Below, one piece after another: positions 57,501-64,000 of a stretch of DNA of 64,000 nucleotides. The first letter of the stretch is position 1; each line of letters begins with the position of its first letter. Source of the DNA: Bicyclus anynana (taxonomy: Eukaryota; Arthropoda; Insecta; Lepidoptera; Nymphalidae); contig NC_069110.1 of the NCBI RefSeq assembly GCF_947172395.1, positions 4,836,001 to 4,900,000 on the forward strand, given 5' to 3'. A model generated the notes under the pieces. That model did not search any database. It was not told the origin of the DNA and saw only the letters and a program-made list of their open reading frames with translations. The translations under genes were made by a program, and so were the position numbers.

Positions 57501-60500
57501 TTTAATGGCTTACATATTTTTGTTTGAGGTCGTTATAGGGCTTCATGTTAGACGAAGAATTAAAAATATCACTTTTTGTTTGAAAACGTACATCAATCAC
57601 AAAGAAATATCATACTATTCAATTCTTCAATTCAATGTAAGAATATCTATCAATTTCATTTATATACTCATATAATAATATTATCAAAGTTATAGATTCA
57701 TGGCCTCATTCCATATTATTATGATTGTGTCGCACAGTTAATATCTTAAAAACCAAGAATGAAATTATTGGACGTTCTTAGTAAGTTATGTACACAGACA
57801 TTATGCATATACAGGGCCACTGATAACGTATAGCGATGCCTTAAAGTGGTGATAATAGGGATCATAAGTTATCAAATTGAATTGGGGTAGACCAAAAAAT
57901 CTTACCTCGAAGGGGTAGTTTTGGGGTAAAAAAAAACTTTTTTTGAAATTGGTACATTTCTGCCCCATGTAGAGCAAACTACCCCTTTGAGGTAAGACTT
58001 TTTGATATACTTTAAAAAATTTGATAGCTAATGATCCGTCCTATCACCCTATAAAGAAAATACGTAGCAATCTATTGCAAAATAAAATTTTAAACAAAAA
58101 AAAAACAGTATGTTTTAAAAATTACGATTTTTCACATATTCCCGTTTAAGTCCATTTACTCAGCCATTTTTCAACATATTTAAGTTTTTAATAACTCGTT
58201 GGATAGCTAATAAGGCACAGTTGTTTTTAAACTGATATGCTGATAAAGCTGCTAGGTATTTTTCAAAATTTTTGGATTCTCTAAGTAATCATTTAAGAAC
58301 AGTACAATTTTTGTATTATTATTTTGTACTATGTTATGTACAACCTATAATCACAAAAAATAACTAAATACGTAAGTTTTATTTTATAACTCTTTTTTTC
58401 GAACCTGTACTAAGGATACTAGGGATCGCTATACGTTTTCAGTGACCCTCTAACGTGTATATGTAGGAGCTGTCATCGAAAGAGAATTTAAAAAAAGAAA
58501 CAGAAATACCTTGAGGAACTAGCAATGATTTTACTTCCAAATCATTAAATCGTTTCTTTCTTTTAAAATCATTGCAAAAGTTCCTTTGATTAAATTTTTA
58601 CTATCATATTGTTTAAGTTTTTTTACAGCGACTGCTCCGTAAAAATATAGTCTTGTGGAATATTTTAAATATATATTCAAAAGATAACCAATAAATATTA
58701 AAGTTTACGTTTTATTGCTTTACAATTTTGTAATTAATGTGCCTAATATATATTTGTAAATAATTCAACATTCATTACAAATTTGTGATGGCAACGAACT
58801 TTAATGTCCATCTATTGTATTCATTCTTCGTTATGAAACTCTTAGTCATAATTCTCTTTTCTCTTTGCGTAGTTAAGATCATAACCATATTCATAATTCT
58901 TGTATTTGATTTCTTTCCGCTTACTTCTTTGCCATAACAAGCTGATACAAAACCAACAAAACCGGCAATCAAGTCATCGACATTGCCGAGGACTTCATCA
59001 CAAGGTAACTTTTTGAAATCCGTTTACATTCATGTTAATAATAATTATATTTATGAATATTCTTAAGATGCTTTTATTTCAGTTCTAAAGCTATGGTAGC
59101 TGTTATAAAATTTTACTACTGATATTAATTATTATGATTTATTTTGGGAGTCAGAAATGAATTACTAAATAATGGATTTCAAAAATATAAAGTTTGGTAA
59201 TCTAGAAACACCTTAGAATTTGCTTCTAAGCTACCTTAGATAATGCCAGATTATACGTGATTAATATATATATAATATATATACTTGTATATGTGAATAA
59301 ATAGGTACTTAACAGAGACATCGGTGGTGGTAATATAATTGGTCGAATCTCTGTCTATTATTTTTAATTCATCATTTAATTATTGTTTCGTTTTAGAGCG
59401 CGATCGTCTTAAACCGGCCCCTCCACCCAAGCCGGCTGGTCTAGCTGGGCAACAAATGACACTGGCGCCACAAAAGAATTACTCAATTAACGTGACTCCT
59501 GATTATTTCAATCAACTACGTATTCTTCAGAAGCAAAGCCGCGATCTGCGCATCGAGGTATCTATGTTTAATTGTGTACTAAGCATTGCGAGTTATATTT
59601 TTAATTAAAACAAAAAAACATATATATTAATAATGGCGAATTGAATATGGCGATTGCGAAATGGCGTTGCTTGGTAATCCCTGTATATATGAGTACGGTA
59701 TATTTTCAACAGACACGCAACCTACGCCGTTCAACTTTGTCTCATTCTATCCAAATGAGGCAAATGATGGCCGATACCATCCTCAAGATAGGTGCTATTG
59801 CAGCTACCTTCACTGAAGAAACTCCAGATTCGGTATGTTAATTTTTTTTTAAATTCTTTGCAAGTTAGCCCTTGACTACAATCTCATCTGATGGTAAGTG
59901 ACGATGCAATCTAAGATGACATCGGGCTAACTTGTTAGGAGGAGGAAGAAAAAACCCCTTTTGGTTTCTACACGACGTCGTACCGGAACGCTAAATCGCG
60001 TGGCGGTACGTCTTTGTCGGTAAGGTGGTAACTAGCCACGGCCAAAGCCTCCCACCAGCCAGACCTGGACCAATTAAGAAAACCTCAATCGGTCCAGCCG
60101 GGGATCGAACCCAGGACCTCCGTCTTGTAAGTCCACTGCGCATACCACTGCGCCGTCAAACATATGATTTGTAAATAATTGTATTTACTCATATTCTCAT
60201 ATCTCATTGTTTAAAACGGACCTTTACTTTGTAGCGATTGGCACGTGAAGAAGAGATCTACCGCCAAGACATGCTGCTTTTGGAGAATGACCTGTACGAG
60301 CTCGAAGCTACCGTGGAGCGCTTGCGCGGTCAAGCAGCAAACAGGTGACATTATACCTTAGCTAGTTTGTTGATGACACTCCCGTGATATGCGGGCGACG
60401 GGGGGAACGGACTGCGCGGGTATCAAGTCGTGCAAGCGGGGCATCGCAACTGTTACTATTGAATTTTCCAAGTAATAATTACTTTTATTTTTGAACCTAT

Positions 60501-63500
60501 ATGTACCTAATTATAATAATATAAATTACTCTTATTGCACTAATTGTATCTATAGTAGGTGTATTGGAAATTTGCTAGTACTTAAGTAACAATTTAATGA
60601 ATTTGACAATTGGTTACAATAATAATCAATAAACAATCAAGTGTAAAAAGTAGTAGGTCTCATATCTTCCTTATACACTACCTAACTTCCTTTTTTAAAT
60701 TACTAATACCTTCAAAACTTGTTATGTGAGTTTGAATGTGAGTTGAATTTAAAAATTCTTTATATTTGTAAACTCCTAGGGAGACACGAGTCAACATGGC
60801 CGACATTGAGCGCATTGCTATGGTGCTATCAAAGAGCAGTAAGACTGTTGCTGATTGGAAGTTGAAATTCCCGATTCTGCAGCAAACTATGAAAGCCAAG
60901 CTTGCCGCTGAATTGGAGAAGGTAAGCAAAATCAAAATTTAAAGAATCATAGATTTTAGTAATATACTGGATGCTCAAGAGTATTTCCCATAACTCTAGG
61001 TTTATATTCTTCAAGGAAAATTAATTATAAATATCTAAGGAACATGATTGTGTTCTAAAATTAATATTTTCGGATTAAAAAATATTTCTTTTGTAAATAG
61101 ATCCCTTATATCGCATCCTTATAATATAACCTAGCCAAACTTATTCATTGTTAAATATAATGAAGTAGCTTACTTACGAGTGAAGTGCGGAGTGTCAGTT
61201 GCAGTATCTCGTCGATATCGACAGTCTTACCACTACGATTACGTATTTTAAAATGCAAGAATTGATAAAGGCTGATGTGTTGCATGGATAGTCGGAATTA
61301 TTTGAATTACTTAGTATGAAAACATGAAAAGTTTTTTTGTTAAAAAAAAAGTTATGCAGTTCGACTCTAAGTGGCCTTGTCAACACCATGAAGTTATGGT
61401 AAATACTCTGCAACACCCTGTATAATTATTAGTTACTATACCTACCAACTTTTCAGTTGTGTGCATTTTAAGAACTTAAATATCACGTGTCTCAAACGGT
61501 GAAGGAAAACATCGTGAGGAAACCTGCATACCAGAGAATTTCTTATTTCTCTGTGTGTGTGAAATCTGCCAATCCGCATTGGGCCAGCGTGGTGGAGTAT
61601 TGGCCTAACCCCTCTCATTCTGAGAGGAGACTCGAGCTCAGCAGTGAGCCGTATATGGGTTGATAACGACGATATCTAGGCAAATCGTTTAGCAATTACA
61701 CAGAACATAAAGTGCAACAACCGTAACGATTAATGTATCTTGGTATTCCACTAGGTGGTCCGCAAAGAAAAGCTGTTGGAAGAAGAGCCGGAACGTTTGG
61801 AGCTGGCTCTACGCCGTTGTAAGAAACTCACCGGAACACTGGTGACCTTGAAGAGGTAACATAATTGCCAAATTCAATATTACATTTCAAAAATTGTTAA
61901 AATTTATTTCTTGTATTCTATTAACTAATCCATTCGGTTTTCACTCATATCACACAGGTAGAGACTAAATATAACTAATAGAAAAATACCATCCATAAAA
62001 AACACATCAATATTAAAAGTAGAAGTAGAAAACAAACAGAGTTTATGTCAATAGACTGACTATACCTTTACCTGCATTGTCTGAAATTTTGTCTGCAGTC
62101 GCCTTCCGCTTATATCTTCCTGGGATATCAAATTAAGATTGCTTTGCTACAGTTATCAAGGATATCGGCTATCCAAAGCCATATAAATTTGATAGCTACA
62201 TATAAGCTTTATCAAAGTACTTCCTCCTATCTTTTATAAACATTAACTATTGTTAGGTTGCCCAACATTAATTAATGTTATTATCAAACATGTAAGTTCA
62301 ATAACTTTCTTTTGCTTATATGGGGTGGCTGTTTTCTGCCCCCCTATATATAAGCATAGCAAAAAACAAACTAGTCATACTATAGTGTTCATAAAGTCAT
62401 AAGAATCTTCATTATTTCTTTTATTGATAGTATTGCTATTAGGATGCCTATAATCTTGTCAACGTTACATAATTTTAAATTTTATTTAACGTTTTTCTCG
62501 CCATTTATCATGTTCATATTACATCCAAAAAGTAAAACCAAAAGCCTTTTTTTTGAAAAAATAAAAAATGTTTTTCCTTTTTATTTAAAACCTGCTGGAT
62601 GAAAAGATTTGCTAAATGTAACCTCAAGTTTCTTATATTGTACTAAAAGTATCAATATTTTTTCATTTACATTTACTACATATATTATAGTTAAGAGGTA
62701 AAATTATCTTTGATTTTTGAATTTATAATGAAAATGTAGGTTGGCTTGCGTGCAAGAGCAACGCTTGCCATGTAACGAAGGCCGTGATTCCCCGACCTCG
62801 TCTCAAAGCTCGGCTACTGGAGGACTCTCCTCTGAGGAATACAACTCGGAGAACGCTTGCGTTGCTCCGAACGCAAACAAGGTAACACAGAAAATATATA
62901 ACTACTATAATGATATAATACTGCAACAACTAGCGAAGAAAGTTTACAGTACCTATTCGTGAAATAATAGTATTAAACGTTTAAAATATACTGTAGATTA
63001 GTACCTTTCAAATTTTGCATCTAATCACGATCAGGTTTATTTATAAGGTAAAGGTATTTTAGAAAAAAAAATAGTGAATTTTCTTCCTATTAACATGACA
63101 ATTTAAAAAGTTATATTTAAGTTTTAACCATATTGTTCGTGAAGGTCAAGCTAACAGCACATTTGAATGAACCAGTTACCAAGCTGTATTCGAATTGTCT
63201 TAACAATTGCAGGTTTGCCACGAGTTTAAAATTTGCATTTTTTTCCCACACTTCGTTTGTTTTGCGGAGTGTTCTTTTCTTAGTTATTATATTTATATTT
63301 ACGTTAACCCTAGTAGCTTTTAGATTAGCTTGTATTATGCCACCTAATATGTATAATTGCATATATTTTACTTCTATAACACTGAACGCCTTTTTGTTAT
63401 GTGATTCCATTAAATTATTTACTATTGTATGTATTTTAATTCTATAAGATAAATGTAGCAGTATACATAGACGTCTTTCCTGGTCGCTTCTTTTTAGTTT

Positions 63501-63956
63501 TGGCGAGCTTATCTTTACTCCTCCTATTACAATATGTTAAACGATTTTGTATTAAGAAATGATGGGTAGTTGGTTGTTATTTACTTGTGTATTCTGACCA
63601 TAATGTTGATTCGGCTAAAAATTATTAGTTTATTAATGATACAGTTTAGATGTATCGTCAGTAAACTGATATGAAATTTGTATAATATATCAAAATTTAA
63701 GCCAGCAAGTTACAGCAAAATTAGACTGGCGTCATTCTCTATCACGGTTTTATTGTTGTGTTCTTCTTCTTCTTCAAAATCGATCCGGTTTTTGTGCGAA
63801 TTTAAAGAACTCTAAACTGTCCGCTAAACGTGATAAAGACTATAATTTTTCCGCAAGTTTTCACGCTACTTAACACTGTACTTTGTTCCTTTTTATCAGC
63901 AAAAACACAGTGGACACAAAACGTCGCAAGGCGCTTTCCGTCCTTTCGCGGCAAAC
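48383..63956 (+). CDS. SRCIN1/KIAA1217 (sickle tail)-family coiled-coil protein, partial (13 exons)
   Basis: Thirteen exons with GT-AG sites join in one open frame of 507 codons. The 5' exons are not in view. Segment residues 1-120 are proline- and Ser-rich (YYMGTSTPST, GYMSSPERAAPR, SYEDPYY). Residues 125-151 (DDMQRLRVEKMERQLANLTG, then LVQKALQ) match the short helix typical of p140Cap and sickle tail proteins. Residues 180-240 are Ser/Pro-rich with PPPKPAG, an SH3-ligand type. Residues 250-440 are helical and coiled-coil, with RDLRIE, EEEIYRQDMLLLENDLYELE, WKLKFPIL and KEKLLEEEPERLELALRRCK, which align with the family's conserved LKxxFPVL and FLKEEPxKLDxLLKR blocks as I know them. The family links the actin cytoskeleton, microtubule tips and Src signalling in vertebrates; a similar cytoplasmic role is inferred here. 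The last exon may end at TAA (63969-63971) or splice on at AAC|GTAAAG. Confidence 0.75.
48524..48838 (-). repeat. SINE-C copy 5, split by a MITE
   Basis: Tail side 48524-48560 (GTCATATCTTTT ... ATATTCCCAT) and head side 48705-48838 (GTTAGGAGTGGGTAAAAC ... GAGCTATTGAGG) are separated by the 144-bp insertion at 48561-48704. Confidence 0.75.
48561..48704. mobile_element. hAT-type MITE (144 bp)
   Basis: Starts CAGTGGCGTGCA and ends TGTACGCCACTG, inverted ends of the CAGTGGCG type known from hAT elements. Flanked by 8-bp direct repeats ATTCCCAT / ATTTCCAT (one mismatch), the hAT target-site length. No coding capacity. Confidence 0.85.
48854..49174. mobile_element. MITE with long (about 65-bp) inverted ends
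   Basis: Left end TATACAGGGTGTCCCGTAAT and right end ATTACGGGATAACCTGTATA are complementary with few changes, and the match continues inward through AAACGCAAATGG and CTAAAACTAATTTGAA. TA flanks suggest a Tc1/mariner-related origin. Confidence 0.8.
49490..49655 (-). repeat. SINE-D copy 3
   Basis: Complement shows GATTCAAGGACCTCTTGATC (head side) and TGCTCTCCGAGGCACGTGG (body), with an A-rich interruption. Confidence 0.55.
49721..49998 (+). repeat. SINE-A copy 6 (full length)
   Basis: Complete tRNA-like head GGACTCCGTGGCGCAGTG, B-box GGTTCGATCCCCGG, body, tail ACTTGTAAAGAATG and A-run. Serves as the reference for the family. Confidence 0.85.
50456..50581 (+). CDS. Candidate cassette exon of the sickle-tail-family gene
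   Basis: GC-rich island in AT-rich intron. Acceptor GTGTATAG|GTTC and donor CCCG|GTAACC would give 126 bp, phase 1 to phase 1, with an open frame (GSLAPSKPVRSYLPGSGSER and on). It fits between exons a and b without a shift. Splice sites are mediocre and the GC-rich block could instead be a repeat. Confidence 0.3.
50790..51005 (+). repeat. LINE C-terminal relic plus 3' UTR
   Basis: A reading frame with IVPIVVSVNGLIAKSFDQHL, then KKLSLNCWIKRRIQKAS, resembles the conserved C-terminal end of some non-LTR ORFs. It is followed by CTCTGGAGCCCTGACCACCG, a 3' UTR block that also occurs at 12.7 kb. Confidence 0.5.
51006..52890. other. Intron; two hairpins, otherwise nothing recognised
   Basis: Contains the snap-back at 51069-51106 and a 13-bp stem (51383-51395 with 51404-51416). 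The rest is AT-rich with no exon that fits the sickle-tail frame. Confidence 0.4.
51069..51106. repeat. Perfect 18-bp snap-back hairpin
   Basis: Arms 51069-51086 and 51089-51106 pair perfectly around the two bases AC. Confidence 0.88.
52894..52992 (+). repeat. Truncated Helitron-like/dispersed repeat
   Basis: TCTATACTAATATTATAAAT then GTAAGTCTGTCTGTC, the left end type of 25.66 kb. Breaks off after about 100 bp. Confidence 0.55.
53015..53258 (+). repeat. Dispersed repeat X, copy 3
   Basis: Shares with copy 1 GATAGTTGAACGTGACAACG, GTCATAAGAAAATAC, ATGACGTCATCTTTTTTTGA and GTGTGCAGCCGGCT. Confidence 0.65.
53497..53723. mobile_element. MITE with about 42-bp inverted ends
   Basis: Left end GCCCTCTTTCGCACGAGAG and right end CTCTCGTGCGAATGAGGGC pair with few mismatches, and so do the adjoining poly-T/GTTAAAAAA blocks. 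227 bp, non-coding, in the intron before exon b. Confidence 0.8.
53930..54116 (-). repeat. Dispersed ATATTAGTGTAGA-type repeat
   Basis: Reverse orientation: GCGGTTTCATCCGCG (hairpin-capable right end), GTAGTTTTGAGTTTGTTCGT, and TTTATAATATTAGTGTAGA. Helitron-like ends. Confidence 0.5.
54472..54610 (+). CDS. Sickle-tail-family gene, exon b
   Basis: Two acceptors 9 bases apart (GCACAG|CTCATTCAG|GC) keep the same frame. Encodes GDGYMSSPERAAPRVSYEDP and on. Donor AAA|GTAATG. Confidence 0.8.
54889..54984 (+). CDS. Sickle-tail-family gene, exon c
   Basis: Acceptor TTCTACAG|CGA, donor CCAG|GTATAA. Encodes DTVIIDDTYQMYGINPITTP and on. 96 bp. Confidence 0.85.
55284..55462 (+). CDS. Sickle-tail-family gene, exon d
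   Basis: Acceptor TTTATAG|GCTG, donor CAGG|GTAAGA. Encodes the family-typical helix MERQLANLTGLVQKALQ, then a Pro-rich stretch. 179 bp, ends in phase 1. Confidence 0.87.
55848..55904 (+). CDS. Candidate cassette exon (57 bp)
   Basis: Acceptor CATCCAG|ATGCC and a good donor TTTC|GTAAGT enclose 57 bp, phase 1 to phase 1, reading DAARFASNERPPKLGRDRF. It drops between exons d and e without a shift. Probably an alternatively used, basic 19-residue insert. Confidence 0.55.
57128..57217 (+). CDS. Sickle-tail-family gene, exon e
   Basis: Acceptor GATTACAG|AAAA, donor CTCAG|GTATGG. Encodes KSVSFEKSVSFSDDPPDMNS and on, with a doubled KSVSF motif. 90 bp, phase 1 to 1, so it can be skipped in frame. 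Confidence 0.8.
57813..58449. mobile_element. 637-bp non-autonomous DNA element with nested inverted repeats
   Basis: Ends AGGGCCACTGATAACG and CGTTTTCAGTGACCCT are inverted, and the match extends through ACGTATAGCGAT. Inside, about 57.89-57.92 kb and 57.97-58.00 kb form a second inverted pair (CTTACCTC(G/A)A(A)GGGGTAG). It lies in the intron between exons e and f. Confidence 0.75.
58942..59004 (+). CDS. Sickle-tail-family gene, exon f
   Basis: A long pyrimidine tract, then acceptor ATAACAAG|CTGA and donor CAAG|GTAACT. Encodes ADTKPTKPAIKSSTLPRTSS. 63 bp, phase 1 to 1, also skippable. Confidence 0.78.
59397..59557 (+). CDS. Sickle-tail-family gene, exon g
   Basis: Acceptor GTTTTAG|AGCG, donor GAG|GTATCT. 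Encodes RDRLKPAPPPKPAG and the start of the coiled coil (YFNQLRILQKQSRDLRIE). Confidence 0.87.
59713..59832 (+). CDS. Sickle-tail-family gene, exon h
   Basis: Acceptor TTCAACAG|ACAC, donor TCG|GTATGT. 40 codons, TRNLRRSTLSHSIQMRQMMA and on. Confidence 0.87.
59842..60158 (-). repeat. SINE-A copy 7 inside intron
   Basis: TTCTTTGCAAGTTAGCCC to head complement GGGGATCGAACCCAGGACC then CACTGCGCC. It begins about 10 bases after the donor of exon h. Confidence 0.82.
60235..60344 (+). CDS. Sickle-tail-family gene, exon i
   Basis: Acceptor TTTGTAG|CGAT, donor ACAG|GTGACA. Encodes the heptad-rich EEEIYRQDMLLLENDLYELE, then ATVERLRG. Confidence 0.88.
60360..60452. repeat. Fragment of the GC-rich MITE of 26.47 kb
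   Basis: GTTGATGACACTCCCGTGAT, then GCGCGGGTATCAAGTCGTGC, matches the reverse of the 26.5-26.65 kb element. GC-rich island in the intron after exon i. Confidence 0.6.
60780..60921 (+). CDS. Sickle-tail-family gene, exon j
   Basis: Acceptor CTCCTAG|GGAG, donor AAG|GTAAGC. Encodes IERIAMVLSKSSKTVADWKL, then KFPILQQ. Confidence 0.88.
61437..61674 (+). repeat. SINE-B copy, 5'-truncated, inside intron
   Basis: CCAACTTTTCAGTTGTGTGC to GGGTTGATAACGACGAT. The tRNA-like head is missing. Lies in the intron between exons j and k. Confidence 0.75.
61755..61855 (+). CDS. Sickle-tail-family gene, exon k
   Basis: Acceptor CCACTAG|GTGG, donor AGAG|GTAACA. Encodes KEKLLEEEPERLELALRRCK, the most family-like block. 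Confidence 0.88.
62740..62881 (+). CDS. Sickle-tail-family gene, exon l
   Basis: Acceptor AATGTAG|GTTG, donor AAG|GTAACA. Encodes LACVQEQRLPCNEGRDSPTS, then a Ser-rich stretch. Confidence 0.87.
62882..63899. other. Last intron in view
   Basis: AT-rich. Overlapping open frames near 63.12-63.45 kb on both strands have no domain and no splice support, and I take them as chance. Confidence 0.5.
63900..63956 (+). CDS. Sickle-tail-family gene, exon m
   Basis: A strong pyrimidine tract, then TTATCAG|CAAA. Encodes QKHSGHKTSQGAFRPFAAN. Either splices at AAC|GTAAAG or reads on to TAA at 63969-63971. Confidence 0.7.
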
Positions 63957-64000
63957 GTAAAGCGAATCTAAACATTTTGCGATTTATAGTTAAAACATTA

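Noticed and set aside
57457..57675. 72-codon frame in the sickle-tail intron
   Set aside because: AT-rich chance frame, no splice sites that fit the phase, no domain.
63117..63447. Overlapping open frames on both strands near the right edge
   Set aside because: Hydrophobic AT-rich chance frames inside an intron; no acceptor or donor fits.

Overview
This window is AT-rich insect DNA, almost certainly from a moth or butterfly (Lepidoptera). The evidence is split genes with GT-AG introns, four dispersed tRNA-derived SINE families, Helitron-like and MITE debris of the kinds common in lepidopteran genomes, and I-, Jockey-, R1- and RTE-type LINEs. There are no operons, ribosomal RNAs, CRISPR arrays or convincing tRNA genes.

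Layout. Positions 1-30.3 kb hold no protein-coding host gene that I can support: only dispersed repeats, a 5'-truncated Jockey-type LINE (about 2.47-4.63 kb, minus strand, 10-bp target-site duplication) and unrecognised AT-rich DNA. At 30.3-36.2 kb, minus strand, lies a complete five-exon gene. It was assembled from splice sites and reading-frame continuity, and encodes an 861-aa predicted secreted protein: a signal peptide, a divergent pentraxin/LamG-like domain, then a tail of roughly 685 residues rich in Asn, Lys and Ser. At 39.4-44.5 kb, plus strand, is a full-length I-superfamily LINE of about 5.1 kb with an 11-bp target-site duplication. It has an intact ORF1 that overlaps ORF2 through TAATG, and an ORF2 broken by one apparent single-base deletion. 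At 45.3-46.2 kb, minus strand, a short 5'-truncated R1-type LINE tail sits between 14-bp duplications.

From 48.4 kb to the right edge, plus strand, runs the 3' part of a large split gene. Thirteen supported exons join in one continuous frame for 507 residues. The protein is proline-rich and coiled-coil, and matches the SRCIN1 (p140Cap)/KIAA1217 (sickle tail) family, which is expected to act in cytoskeletal and Src-linked signalling. The 5' end of this gene was not found, and the 3' end is either just inside or just beyond the window.

The two host genes look unrelated in function. The most striking points are the pentraxin-tail architecture, the exon at 48.38 kb packed between SINEs so that one SINE probably supplies its branch point, several near-perfect snap-back hairpins, a hAT-type MITE nested in a SINE, and the near-intact I-type LINE. 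I see no clearly new multi-gene system.
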